64,000 bases of DNA from Acheta domesticus. Its lineage: Eukaryota > Arthropoda > Insecta > Orthoptera > Gryllidae. Shown piece after piece: positions 1-11,952 of the stretch. A model generated the notes under the pieces. It ran no database searches. It was not told the DNA's origin and saw only the letters and a list, made by a program, of their open reading frames with translations. The position numbers and the translations under genes are program-made. The stretch is taken from contig JAHLJT010009355.1 in assembly GCA_031308135.1 (NCBI GenBank), positions 9,951,660 through 10,015,659 on the forward strand. The letters are read 5' to 3'. The first letter of the stretch is position 1. Each line of letters starts with the position of its first letter.

Positions 1-600
1 GTGTACGAGTCCCGCCTCCGGCATGGTTGTATGTATTGGTCATTTCACCCCCTACCATCACCATTTAGTGTCATCATCATGTCACAACGTTACTTCCAAT
101 AGTGATCGCTAATGACCGAGTATTTGATGCGACCTTAAATAACAAAAAAAAATAGAGTGTACAATTTTGAGTAGAATAAAATTTCATGTGACGTCTCTGA
201 CGACCCCTCCTCGCGTAGCAATCCCTGTGCAGTGATTTACAAGGCCCCCAACGAGGGAGCGGTGTCCCAAGTGCAGCGCAGGCCGCGAGGGGGCAATGTG
301 GGTGTCGCTCCCCAGCCGACACTGACCGACTGACCCGCGCGTCGCCCACGTGCTGCCTGCCTGCCTGCCTGCCTGCCTGCCGGCCGGCCGGGCGGCCCCG
401 GAACGGAAAGGAGCCGAGTGGACGAGCCGCCGCGACGGGCACTGACCTCGGAGCCTCGCCTTTCCACCGGCCCCGCAATTTAGGAACACGAAAAGGTTGA
501 AGCGAAACATGTCGCTTTAACGGCAGACCGGGGTCAGAGCTATTCGTCACGAAAGTGACTCACGATGTGTTTGGAATGTTGACAACAAATAGGCCAGTTT
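1..600. other. CpG-rich patch with CTGC microsatellite
   Basis: Positions 190-480 are GC- and CpG-rich in an AT-rich surround, with a (CTGC)n run at about 353-380 passing into CGGC repeats to 393. Open frames across it look accidental. No gene is recognised. Confidence 0.6.
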
Positions 601-2092
601 TCGAACACAAAAACAATTTTGAGGATACAATTTTATATTTCCTTCTAATACTGCCCACGTTTAATTACTTGTTGTTCAGTGAAGTCAGCAAAGATAAAAG
701 GATAGGAAATGAACTATAGAAATATTTCGTGGATGTCGCAAAAAATCGCTTTGAACATCATTTTCAAATCAAAAAACCGTATTATCTTTGTAATATTCTT
801 GAAGAAACAAACAAAAATTGTTTCTTGATAATGCCCTCCTACTAGTAGGCAGGTTCAAAATGTTAATTGATTGATGTAAGAACAAAGGTACATTAACACT
901 AAACCGACTTTAATTTCATTATTACATGCGTCGCCGGTACGCAATATATTTTAAGTCGTAATTTCCGTACACAGAATACTATTCACAAAAATTTGATTAT
1001 AAGAATTTCCTTTGAACTAGTAGCATGGACACTCCATTTATTTATTATTTATTTTTTGACATTTTATCTGTGATCTCGATAGATGAAATTCTGCCTTGGG
1101 TTTTTTCTGTGTCGAAAAAACGCACATCTGCCTCTTCTCCATACGGTCACTGCAATCGCCTGAATTATAGCCAACTACTACAAAGTTTTATGAATTACAA
1201 TGAACGTCAATTGGAAATTTGCAAGATGTGATCTTACTTCTCTCAGTGAAAGAAAGAACTTGCTTTTAAAAGTTCTCTTTGAGCACCAAGAAAACTGAAT
1301 ATCTCTATCGAGAAAATGTGAGATGATAATCACATGCACCGAACCATGTCTATATGGGTTGCGCTTTGGGACTTTGGCCAAGCACCATCCAGATTTCATT
1401 ACGGTATTTTAAACCTTGTGAGTTGAAAAAAACGTTAAATACACAAGAAAATACCTACTGATATTACACTAACATTAATTCCTACTAAAAATTCAAATAA
1501 AAGTTAGCTTTTAGTATGATTATGTAGAAAAGCTGAATTTATCAAAATTGTTAATTTAGAGATGTCTTCAAACCGCAGCAATTAAAGTTACAAGCAGTAG
1601 GGTTGGATGGTATGAGGAGCTTCCATAAATCCAGAATCCCGTGAAAACCAGAATATCTGAGAACGGGTGCACCTGAATGAATGTTTCATGTGTACATGAC
1701 AGTAAACGGCAAAACGCTACGGCGCCAAACTACGACGTTGAATTCAAAGCGGCCCAAAAATATCTCAATAGTATCCTCTAGTAATAAACGGAAGCGGGAA
1801 GAGGCAGAAAACGTGAAACGTCGTTATACTAAAAGCCATACGACAAAAAATGAACTTCAGATGGACACAGAGCTGGAAACTAAACTGCGGCAACCGCCAT
1901 TTCATGGAGAAGCCCATAAATAAAGTCTCATAATACAAAGAACAAGTCCCGACGTGGACTGTGCGCTTTAATCATCAACAACACACCTAGACAGAATGAT
2001 TTTAATGACGAAAGCCCAACATTTGTTCGTGGCAAAGGCGAGGCGTGCCTTTTGCTGCGCACGCAACGCATTGTTTTGCCTTGCCGCAAAGC
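601..2092. other. AT-rich interval, no recognisable gene
   Basis: A basic open frame at 1681-1923 (80 codons, plus strand) ends beside an AATAAA, but it matches no family I know and may be chance. Confidence 0.5.
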
Positions 2093-2800
2093 CGACCTCT
2101 CAGGGCAGGGAGAAAAGGAGGGTGGGCGGGAGAGGAGGGAGAGAAGGGGAGGGAGGGAGTAAGGGAGGGAAGGAGGGAGGAAAGGATAGAAGGAGGAAGG
2201 GAAGGAGGGAAGAAAGGAGGGAGGGAAGGAAGGAGGGAGGGAGGTAGGGGAGGGAGGGTGGAGGGTAGGGGGAGGGAGGGTGGGAAGGGGGAGGGAGGGC
2301 GGGAAGGGTAGGGTGGGGTGGGCAGGGGAGGGGGAGGGAGGGTGGGTGGGCAGGGGAGGGAGGGTGGGTAGGGGGGAGGAGGGTGAAAAAGAGGAGGTTA
2401 GGGTGGGAAGGGGAGGGGATGGTAGGGTGGGAAGGGGAGGGGGAGGGTGGTAGGGGAGGGGGGAGGGGAGGGTGGGAAGTGGAGGAGGAGGGTGGGGCAA
2501 GGGGAGGGGAGAGGGTGGGAAGGGGAGGGAGAGGGTGGGAAGGGGAGGGAGAGGGAGGGATGGGTGGGGCAGGGGGAGGGAGGGTGGGCAGGGGGAGGGA
2601 GGGTTGGGCAGGGGGGAGGGAGGGTGGGCAGGGGAGGGCGGTTGGGGAGGGAGGGTGGGCGGGAGGAGGGGAAGGGGGAGGTTGGGTGGGAGGAGGGAAG
2701 GGGGAGGGTGGGGCGGGAGGAGGGAAGGGGGTGAGTGGGGAAGGAGGGAGGGGGGAAGGGGAAGGGAGGGGGAAGGGAGGGAAGGAGTGAGGGAGGGAGA
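2093..2800 (+). repeat. G-rich purine tract (GGGA/GGGT low complexity)
   Basis: About 700 bp almost free of C, built of GGGA, GGAGG and GGGTGGG blocks. The long open frames on both strands, proline-rich on the minus strand and glycine-rich on the plus strand, are by-products of the composition. The tract has many G-runs able to form quadruplexes. Confidence 0.9.
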
Positions 2801-3060
2801 GGGAGTGCGGTGCAGGCGGAGCGCACGCAGGCAGGTCGTGGCAGGCGGCGCGTTTACTTTCCGCCACGCGCACTCGTTTTCCGCGTGTCCTCTCCGCGCG
2901 ACATGCGTTTCCCCTGCCTGCCGCCAGCGCAGCGGCCCCTTCAGACAGCAGCGCGCCAGTTCCGCCCGTCCGCCCGTCCGTCCGTCCGTCCTGACGTCAC
3001 ACGGCGAAATGGCAACCCCCTCACGGCATCCAGCAGTAGTGAGGAGATAACATCGTGGTT
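2801..3060. other. CpG-rich patch with a CRE-like TGACGTCA site
   Basis: A GC-rich segment with CGTC repeats (about 2967-2990) and a TGACGTCAC at about 2991. It could be a promoter or first exon of an unidentified gene; no coding match. Confidence 0.4.
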
Positions 3061-3956
3061 TTGTTGTCATTTTCCCCCCAGAAAATCTACCATCGTCGTG
3101 TGTAAATATTTAGATATTATTTGAGAAAACTAAAGAACGTAAATGCAACTTAACTGTCCAAATGCAAAAAAAATGATTATTTCAGTATTAATTACGCAGG
3201 AACTTCTAAATTTATAGTTCAGTGCGGAATTGTTTTCATTACGTTGAAATTTACTGCTAACATGTACTACTTAACGTAACTGATGGATCAGCACTTCAAC
3301 AATTATTTATCAGAGTTTTCCGCGGTTGAGTTCACCTCAAATTACGAATTTCTGTGCTTTATTCGTATTTCTGTTCTTTATTTTAAAACCTGTATTTCAC
3401 ATCATTAACCAAGTATTAAATACTAATCAGAGCCGCCAAAATTACGCAATCAATTTAATTTGAAAATTTGTCCATTTAACACGTTTTTAAAGGAAACAAT
3501 CTAATGAGGGATTGCACAACAACATTTTTCAATATATACTTCTTGTTTCTTATCAAACATTGTTTCCAAACCATCAGTGATTATTATAAAACTGTTGGTA
3601 CCAGAGGCTCTTTAAGAACCAGGTGGTGAAGGCAGGTCTGGAGAGATCGGCACTTGGCGCAGCAGATCGGAACAAGCCGTGCGGGGCGCCGGCGCGGCGT
3701 GGGAGAGCGCGTGCAAAGGACCCGGCCATTGCGCTGGCGGCACTAGGCCACTGGACCAGCGCACGGGCGAAAATGCAACTGCGTGCGAAAGTGAGAGTGA
3801 ATCGGAGGTGATTCAAAGCCCACACATACGTGCAACCGGCGGGGAAAACACGTGATGTAAATTAGCGTGGAAACGTTTCGGGTTTGAAGTTAACGTTAAT
3901 GTATTATCTGCGTTGCATTGCATTGCATAGAAATAATTTCACAGTAAAAAAATGCG
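3061..3956. other. AT-rich interval with a short GC patch
   Basis: Nothing recognisable, apart from a GC-rich patch at 3620-3810 whose open frames have no known domain. Confidence 0.5.
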
Positions 3957-4200
3957 AGTGTGTTGGTACCCCTGGGTGATCTACGCTGAAGTGGTGGATC
4001 GCGCTTTCCACCCTCACCGACCGGCTTCAAATCCCGGTCGATGCGCATGAAATTTGTTATTATGACTGGACAGAGAGGATTTTTGAAAGTTTTCACGGGG
4101 ATCTCCCATTTTCCCAGCCTCTCATTCCAGTTTGTTTCATCATTCATTACACACCATAATTATCAACCCGGCAATATAATCCGTTCACCCATGGTATAAC
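3957..4200 (+). mobile_element. tRNA-like SINE fragment
   Basis: A GTGGATCGCGC box-A-like stretch and GGCTTCAAATCCCGG, a box-B-like element, are spaced as in a tRNA-derived promoter and followed by non-tRNA sequence. The family differs from the main SINE of the window. Confidence 0.45.
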
Positions 4201-4451
4201 TAAGGCGGAAGAGCTAGCATCGTAATAAAAAATATTGTCTAGTAGTTCCATCTACAAAATCCCAGTTGGAAAACTTGGAAGTGATTAAGAAAAAATAAAT
4301 AATGTTGCCCATTGCCCAAATGCATATTTCCCAGGCATTCACGCATGATAAATTTGCTGAAACTCAAACCTGGATTACAGAACTCTCCGACACCTCAAAG
4401 AGCCCTTCAGAGAAGAAAACATGAAGCTCTCCAGTAATAAATCACTGCTTA

Positions 4452-4624
4452 TACTGCGATTTTCGTAACTTTGTCCCTGACAGAAGTCAGCTGTTCACGG
4501 TTTCATCCAATCGGGAGCTTGAACGTCACCACAGTGACGTCACTATCGCGAAATATAAGCTCCTGATTGGATGGCAGCGAAACAGCTGATATCTGTTAGG
4601 GACAAAGTTACGAAAATCGCAGTA
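4452..4624. mobile_element. Foldback MITE, TA-flanked (TACTGCGATTTT family)
   Basis: 173 bp, almost entirely an imperfect palindrome, with ends TACTGCGATTTTCGTAACTT and the complement. TA dinucleotides at 4450-4451 and 4625-4626 fit a Tc1/mariner-type target duplication. The core contains CCAATCGGGA, also seen in the foldback at 30547-30646. Confidence 0.85.
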
Positions 4625-4744
4625 TAATGGACGAATACAACAGCTTACAGAAATGAAGAGAAACTCCACCAGAGTGAAAAATACCGCTGTTCTTGGGGAT
4701 TTCCGTCGTGTGACAAAGTGGCCGCCCTCGGTCTCTTCGGAAGC

Positions 4745-5744
4745 NNNNNNNNNNNNNNNNNNNNNNNNNNNNNNNNNNNNNNNNNNNNNNNNNNNNNNNN
4801 NNNNNNNNNNNNNNNNNNNNNNNNNNNNNNNNNNNNNNNNNNNNNNNNNNNNNNNNNNNNNNNNNNNNNNNNNNNNNNNNNNNNNNNNNNNNNNNNNNNN
4901 NNNNNNNNNNNNNNNNNNNNNNNNNNNNNNNNNNNNNNNNNNNNNNNNNNNNNNNNNNNNNNNNNNNNNNNNNNNNNNNNNNNNNNNNNNNNNNNNNNNN
5001 NNNNNNNNNNNNNNNNNNNNNNNNNNNNNNNNNNNNNNNNNNNNNNNNNNNNNNNNNNNNNNNNNNNNNNNNNNNNNNNNNNNNNNNNNNNNNNNNNNNN
5101 NNNNNNNNNNNNNNNNNNNNNNNNNNNNNNNNNNNNNNNNNNNNNNNNNNNNNNNNNNNNNNNNNNNNNNNNNNNNNNNNNNNNNNNNNNNNNNNNNNNN
5201 NNNNNNNNNNNNNNNNNNNNNNNNNNNNNNNNNNNNNNNNNNNNNNNNNNNNNNNNNNNNNNNNNNNNNNNNNNNNNNNNNNNNNNNNNNNNNNNNNNNN
5301 NNNNNNNNNNNNNNNNNNNNNNNNNNNNNNNNNNNNNNNNNNNNNNNNNNNNNNNNNNNNNNNNNNNNNNNNNNNNNNNNNNNNNNNNNNNNNNNNNNNN
5401 NNNNNNNNNNNNNNNNNNNNNNNNNNNNNNNNNNNNNNNNNNNNNNNNNNNNNNNNNNNNNNNNNNNNNNNNNNNNNNNNNNNNNNNNNNNNNNNNNNNN
5501 NNNNNNNNNNNNNNNNNNNNNNNNNNNNNNNNNNNNNNNNNNNNNNNNNNNNNNNNNNNNNNNNNNNNNNNNNNNNNNNNNNNNNNNNNNNNNNNNNNNN
5601 NNNNNNNNNNNNNNNNNNNNNNNNNNNNNNNNNNNNNNNNNNNNNNNNNNNNNNNNNNNNNNNNNNNNNNNNNNNNNNNNNNNNNNNNNNNNNNNNNNNN
5701 NNNNNNNNNNNNNNNNNNNNNNNNNNNNNNNNNNNNNNNNNNNN
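4745..5744. other. Assembly gap (1000 N)
   Basis: Exactly 1000 N, so the length is arbitrary. It truncates the SINE that begins at 5745. All open frames through it are artefacts. Confidence 0.98.
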
Positions 5745-6103
5745 TAGGCACCGCCCAGCTGGGACAAGCTGTAAGCTCCCGACCGGTCTCCCGCCATGTG
5801 TGGTAGTGTAGTGCATGTTAGTGTGTGTGTGTAAGAGGAGAGGATAGGACAAGGATGTGGAAGGAAAGATCGCGCGCGGTCCGTGGCCCGTTTGTTAGGG
5901 TACTGCTCCGGCATTCGCCTGGTGTTGATCGGATAAACCACGGAAAACTACCGATCAGAGCAGCCGACCGCTAGAATTCTCCTCCAGACAGCGACTGAAT
6001 TCGACCTAGCTGACAAGCTAGTGTCGGGACTGGAACCTAGGACCTCCCGGTCAGAGGGACTGCAGTGACATCAGGTTGATGCACTGAGCCATCTCTCCCG
6101 GTG
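5745..6103 (-). mobile_element. Long tRNA-derived SINE, minus orientation, cut by the gap
   Basis: Read on the minus strand it starts CACCGGGAGAGATGGCTCAG (box-A-like), has a box-B-like stretch near 6035-6050 and the family's GAGGAGAATTCTAGCGG body. The 3' part is lost in the N gap. Confidence 0.85.
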
Positions 6104-6470
6104 TCCGGGCGCGCACGTCTGCGGGCGGGCGGTCGTGCGAGGAAGCGGATAAAAATACGCGCGCGCGCGATGCCCCCGCAGCTCGTGCAGCGTCGTCGGC
6201 GCGCGGGCCGCTCGCGTGCGCGCGCCCTGGCGGCGGGGGCGGGGACATGCGTCATGCGCGGACGGCGCGCGTCTGCTGTTTGCGCGCTCGCCCCGCCCCG
6301 CCCCCTCCTCCGCTCCGCGACGGTGCGCTGCCGCCGCCGCGCCGTTAAAGATAGACATCTCGGCGGAGGAGAAACAAGCCACGCCGCCGCTACGCGGGCG
6401 GGTGCACTCCAGGCGCGGTCACCGGCGGAGGCCTCGCATGATGCATTACTCTGAACAGTAATAATAATAT
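6104..6470. other. CpG-rich patch
   Basis: Dense CpG with GCGCGC runs, sharply bounded by a SINE on the left and (AAT)n on the right. No coding match on either strand. A promoter-type island for an unseen gene is possible. Confidence 0.5.
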
Positions 6471-6483
6471 AGTAATAATAATA

Positions 6484-6770
6484 AAGAGCCTCGTGGCAGC
6501 TCTTGGTCAGCTTGCTCGCTTTCCAGTACGCAGCCCCAGGTTCGATTCCCGGTCGAGGCAAGACTATAGTGTGCGTTTTCCTTGCAATGCTGTGTGACGA
6601 TGAGAAAATTCACTTCTTAGGTTGAGAAGACCGGAATACGGCGTGGGGTGTCTATGTGCTCACCACGCGTACCCTCTTAACCCATGGCCGCGAGGCAGGG
6701 ACGTCGCCGGTAGGCCTGAACCCGTTCACGGGACGTTGTGCCAAGTACATACATAATAATAATAAAATAA
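6484..6770 (+). mobile_element. Second tRNA-derived SINE family
   Basis: The head GCCTCGTGGCAGCTCTTGGT with box B GGTTCGATTCCCGG forms a tRNA-like 5' end closed by CGAGGCA. The body is about 200 bp and ends in an (ATAAT)n-type tail. Confidence 0.7.
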
Positions 6771-6772
6771 CA

Positions 6773-7210
6773 CCGGGAGAGGTGGCTCAGTGCATCAACT
6801 GATGTCACTACCGTGCTGCTACTACTCGTGAGGGCCTAGGTTCGAGTCCCGACGGTGCGGCAGGGCGTCACTAGCTTTTCAGTTAGGTCACATTCATTCG
6901 CTGTCTGGAGGAGAATTCTAGCGGCCGGCTGCACTGATCGGTAGTTTTTCGTGGTTTCTCCGATCAACACCAGGCTAATGCCAGAGACCTTAATAAACGG
7001 CTCACGGAACGTAGGTTCGAGTCCCGACTACGAAAGGTTTTCGACACTAGCGCGCTGTCTTCCTTTCCTCTTCCTTATCCTAGCCTCACCCCTTTCGTAC
7101 ACACATTTACACCAACATAACACACTAGACATGCCGGGAGACCGGTCAGTAGCTCAGAGACTGCCCTGGTTGGGGGCGGTGCCCCGCTCGTGGGAGATAC
7201 CTGGTTAGGG
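6773..7210 (+). mobile_element. Long tRNA-derived SINE, plus orientation
   Basis: It starts CACCGGGAGAGGTGGCTCAG with box B GGTTCGAGTCCCGACGG. The same body as the other copies follows, to TGGGAGATACCTGGTTAG; the distal ~150 bp and tail are missing. Confidence 0.85.
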
Positions 7211-9884
7211 TGTAAATTATAATGTTAATTTATGGAACAATTTTCTTTGAAAAATTTATACGGAAATGCTTCCTTTTTCAAAAATAAATGTCGAGCAACA
7301 TGTGTCAATTCACTAACTGGGAAAGAAAACTGCAAAAAGAAATATAATGAAAGTATATAATAATGTTTGATAAATTAAACAAATCGTTATATTATTAATT
7401 GTGAACCGATAAGGAAAATTAAAATGTTGATTAGCCAATATGAAATTTAAAAAATAATCAAAAATTATAATTACTAATCACTAAATGTTCAGTCTCCATG
7501 TAATGAATTCTGGAATGAGGTAACGTCATTTACTTCTTCGGTGTCTTTTCGATCAATGTCTAGCAAATTAACCATTTTTTAATTACATTTTTTCTATTTT
7601 GGCTTTCAGGAACTCTGGAAACTTGCAGTGTAGTATGTGTCAGATGTTATGAGAAGCCTGTTCATGAGATCAATGTTAGTGCCTGCTGTTGATGTTTTCC
7701 TTATTAATAGTTCATTGAACATTTTGTTGTTCTTCTTTCTTTATTTCTTCTTGGACTTCTTCAGAGAATTGTCGAATTGGAGATTGTAACTTTTCATTAT
7801 ATTCCTTGCGTGGAATACAATCTTATGGAGAGTTACCAGCATGCAATACCATTGGATACAAGTATCAAGTTTCATGAACACATTTTCAAAAAATTATTGA
7901 AGTTAATTTTTTCATCACTGTTTACACATTATAATATGACTCCAAAACGCTTTATTATGTCCATATTTATTCCAGTTATTTCTGAATTGCTATTGCCACT
8001 TTGTGTTTTAAGCATTTCGACTAACAGTACTAGTCTCTACAGTACAATACTAGTACAACTCCTGTCTGAATTTTTTCTTAGAATTTTTGTTCCTTCTTTC
8101 CTTTTTTGGTCCTCCTTTGCTTTTTATTTATTTTCATCTTTTCTTACGTGACTAGTCAGTATTTCCAGGCATATAAAATGTGCAGAAGGCACTCAAATAG
8201 CGTTAGCCACAAATGAAAAGCTATTCCAAAAAGATGTTTGAACTTGCTCTATTGCTCCCTCAAGCGACTCGTAAGAAAACCAATTCCCATTTAATATACA
8301 ATGGACCTTTTAAAATAAAAAAAACAACAACCCCAGGTAACCCTTCCAAGTGGTTCGGAAAATTAACTTTTTTCCAGCTTGATGGCAAAAATTACACACT
8401 GTACAGCGGCTGAATTTGTCCGAACTCGAACATAGGATCTGCCGATTAGAGACTGAACAGTGGTAACAGCTGTTGTCGTGAGCTACCTATGCCACTCGTT
8501 GGCTTGGAAAATGGCCTTTCTGTGCATCAATGATTCCCTCTTGTTTTTAGTGTGTTTTTGTGTTGCCTCGCGTTCTGCTGACTCGAGATTCGAGGAGCTC
8601 GCAAGCGCCTGAGGGTATAGAGTTTGATTAGAGAAACCCGATTGCAGATAGGGAGTGTGACTAGATTCGGGTTGAAAAAGCCCGAAAAATAATTATTTCC
8701 TTTGCAGAGCTTTTCTGGAATCTACACAATCTTCTAGATCACTTCACCTACATTGAAGGTTTGAACAGACATGTAAAAATTAATGTGCTATTTACACTTA
8801 CCTCTACTTTGTTTTGATTTCAATTTTGACAATCGTAGTATTTATTTTTTCTCGGTTTTAGAACATGTGAATGCAACCTGTTTCGAACAGCAAATACCCG
8901 TTTTAAATGCTTAATGCATTACGTTCACTTTATTATTATAAAAAAAATTGACGAGAATCGTGAGCACAACGTGTATAATTATTGCACTCGAAAATTGAAT
9001 GCCTTCTATGTGACGATAAGCAGATTGCTTTTGTTTGAATGCTTGAGTTTAATCTATAATTAAATTTTCACATGTTTTAATTACAATATGTACATGGATT
9101 TTGGACCACATAATTTAATTTTCGCCAATTGTACTGTCCGTAGAAAAGATTTGTTTCATGATTGTGAACACAAAAGAGGCTTTGTTATTGGTGTTACCTT
9201 TGATTGGAACTCCATATATTACTTCGATTTAATACACACACGTTCTATATTGCGAATGGAATATCTAGATTAACCCAAGTAATTGATTTTCAAGAGTTTA
9301 ATGTCCAAAGTTTCGTGCCCTGATGCATTATAATTCTTATAGCTTCAAAATTAGAATGTTTTGACATAAAAATTTCAGTTCATATTTCAATGCTCTTGAC
9401 CATTGGAATCTCTTTCTACATCACATTGAAAGTTTGTTTCGTGCCGAGTTGAGAAGCGAAATAGTTACCACGCGTGTTATAAGTTGTTCTTGTTATCTCC
9501 TGGATAGTTGTTGAGAATTTATATAAATCTCTTTCAAAGTAGTTGAAATGACTTTTAATATTTTTTGCTTACTGGATGCATCTGTGCATATATCGATTGG
9601 ATCCACTTCAATATCATTTCGGAAAGTTATGTAATCAACACAAATACGGTGTTATAAAATCATTCTCTCGTTGAACTGCGGGAATCTTAAACGACTTGGC
9701 GTTTCTTATTCTGTCCCAGTAAAGACTTCGGACGGGAGACGATGATTAATCAATGATTTTATACGCATAACTGTTTTTCTTGAAATAATGCTAACACGTC
9801 GGACCACATTTATTCATGAAATAGGACTGTCATAGATTTAACCTGTTGATGCAATTCAATTTATTTTATATAACGTCGAACGTC
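7211..9884. other. AT-rich interval with one SINE-like remnant
   Basis: Mostly AT-rich and featureless. At about 8420-8690 a segment with AGCTCGCAAGCGCCTGAGGG resembles part of the SINE at 44150-44420. Open frames at 7777-8151 and 9088-9273 show no recognisable domain. Confidence 0.5.
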
Positions 9885-10620
9885 ATAGGTGTATCCGGGC
9901 ATCAACTGATATGACTGCAATGCCTGAATTAGGAGGTCCTGGAGCTTGAGTCCCGACGATGCCAAGACTTTTGACATTAGCTAGCCATCTTTCCTTCTAC
10001 TTCCTTGTCCTTTCTTCATCCCTTACGTACACATATACTTCCATGCATTAAATTACTACACCTGTCGAGAGCTTAGAGCTTTTTTTAAATTATTATTCTT
10101 TATTTATTAAGGTCGCATGAACTACTTGGTCATGAGCGACCACAATTATTACAAAAATGGTACAAAAATATGAACACCTGTTATAATAATGTTTTCCTAT
10201 TTAGCGTTAGTGGAATATTCCAGTTACCTATCACAAGCACAATTTTATTTTTAAAGGTTTATATAAGATCATACATGTTTATTTCTTGTAAAAAAATTCA
10301 TTACTTTTTTAATTTCAGAATTGTCATTCAGTAATCTTTCAGTATCATTGGATAAACCATACTTAGAGCTTGTCGCAGCTGGGGGGTGCCCCACTGGTAG
10401 GAGATACCTGGTTGTGGAAAACCCCGCAAGCCGACGGGTAGGTACGGATCCGTTTTCCGCCATCCAGCAAGGAATGATCACCGCCATCTTCCGCGCTAAA
10501 ATAAACACTACACTTACTGGAATAATGGCGTTAAGAGTCGACGCGTCCGGTAGCATTAAGCAATCAATTCCAAAGAGGACTTTCGAAACGCCAGGAGGGG
10601 ACGAGTCGAAGAATTGATAA
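9885..10620 (+). mobile_element. Long tRNA-derived SINE split by another insertion
   Basis: The degenerate 5' part (9885-10080) and the 3' part (10362-10620) align with consecutive pieces of the family. They are separated by a 281-bp insertion with a 9-bp duplication. The tail retains CAATCAAT. Confidence 0.8.
10081..10361 (-). mobile_element. Retroposed insertion inside a SINE
   Basis: Flanked by CTTAGAGCT on both sides (10072-10080 and 10362-10370). It starts with a T-run on the plus strand, that is, a poly(A)-like tail on the minus strand. This fits a 5'-truncated LINE or another retroposon; no coding part is retained. Confidence 0.75.
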
Positions 10621-10688
10621 GTGAAGCGAAGAACATCTTCGCTTAGACAGCAGAGTCTTAATTAACCCTAAAAATGCTTGCAGCAAAG

Positions 10689-10830
10689 TTTTTTTTATTT
10701 ATTTATTTACGTCAAAAAACAGTTAAAAACTGCGTATGACGAGCTATGGGGAGAAGTGAATTTTGTGCACGTTTTCATAATTCTGTGGTCTCTATCCTAA
10801 ACCATATTTTAGTCGAATTTTGAATACAGA
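10689..10830 (-). repeat. Dispersed repeat with A-rich tail (LINE 3'-end-like), copy 1
   Basis: Matches 19305-19446: (TTTA)n, ACGTCAAAAA, AGTTAAAAACTG and TATGGGGAGAAGTG in the same order. The A-rich tail on the minus strand suggests a retroposon end. Confidence 0.7.
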
Positions 10831-10883
10831 AAAGAGAGGTTTTTTTCGAGTTTTGTTGACAAAATATTCGCTCCTATATAATA

Positions 10884-10890
10884 AAATATA

Positions 10891-10942
<52 letters not shown>
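10884..10942. repeat. (TA)n microsatellite
   Basis: About 25 uninterrupted TA units after an ATAATATA lead-in. Confidence 0.95.
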
Positions 10943-10943
<1 letters not shown>

Positions 10944-11109
10944 TGTCCAGTTTTCTTGATTTGGATTTATTAATTTAGTATATTTCGAAGTTAGTATATA
11001 ACGTAGTACACGAGGAACCTAATGCGTATTAATTGCATCTTGAGCCAAGAGAAATTAAAATGTTTCCATGAAGAGTCATCAAACTCGCTCGAGGTCAACG
11101 ATCGTCCAT

Positions 11110-11480
11110 ACCTAACAATCCTCGCTGTCAATTCGCAACGTGCCGGGAGTCTGTTTGGCTGAGTAACGGCTCGTCCCCTTCGGAGTTTGTTAATCCGCCC
11201 ATGCGCGGCGCGCGGGGGCGCCGGGCGTTCGCCACTGGACGCGGCGCGTGGGACGCCGCTGCCAACCTTGACACACTTCCCCCCGCGGGGACCCCGCGCC
11301 GCACATCGCAGCCGCGTCCACTCATCGGGAAAGTTGAAGGTCTCGGTTTCAGCTTCCCGACGGGTTGATTGCGGGCTGCCCGCTCTGTGAATGTTACCGG
11401 GCCGGAAACGGAAAGCGCCGGAATCGGCGAGCCTACGCACGGTGGGAGCGAAGAACCGAAAGCGAGTCATCCGCGGAGAT
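11110..11480. other. CpG-rich patch
   Basis: GC-rich with many CpGs, including GCGGCGCGTGGGACGCCG. Several open frames cross it but none shows a known domain. Confidence 0.5.
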
Positions 11481-11549
11481 GCGCAGTAAACGAATAGGTG
11501 TAGCCTACACCTAGCCTACACCGTGTAGCCATTGGATGCGATTGCTTGT

Positions 11550-11952
11550 GGTTGATTGATTGACAGGTTATGGGCGTTGGACCCCATATCAAATTCTAGT
11601 CGATTGATTGATTGTTTGCTCGTGATTCCTGGCGCGTCAACGGCAGAGGTCATTAGTCCCCGTAAGTGTAGTGCATGTTTCCCCTCGGGAGATGGCGGTG
11701 ATCTTTTCCCCCACTGGCTGGCGAGATCCGGCGCCGACCTACGGTCGACTAGCGGGGTTCTCCCCTCAACTCTGGTATCTCCCACTATCTACCGATCAGA
11801 GTAGCCGGCCGCTGGAATTCTCCTCCAGACAGCGACTGAATTCGACAATCTAGTGTCGAAAATCCTGTCGCCGTCGGGACTCGACCTAGGACCTCCCGGT
11901 CAAAGGGACGGCAGTAACGTCAGTTGATGCACTGAGCCATCTCTCCCGGTGA
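11550..11952 (-). mobile_element. Long tRNA-derived SINE, minus orientation
   Basis: The head CACCGGGAGAGATGGCTCAG ends at about 11952 on the minus strand, with box B GGTCGAGTCCCGACGG near 11880. The tail side shows repeated ATTGATTGATTG, the family's (AATC)n tail. The middle part is shortened relative to the 16230 copy. Confidence 0.85.

Noticed and set aside
1928..3070. Long proline/serine-rich open frames on the minus strand
   Set aside because: They follow the G-rich purine tract; overlapping frames on both strands are equally long and show no domain.
4526..5941. Long frames crossing the first N run
   Set aside because: The frames consist of unknown bases.
6484..6560. Functional tRNA gene
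   Set aside because: Box A and B are present, but the segment continues into a dispersed body and lacks a convincing full cloverleaf; read as a SINE head.
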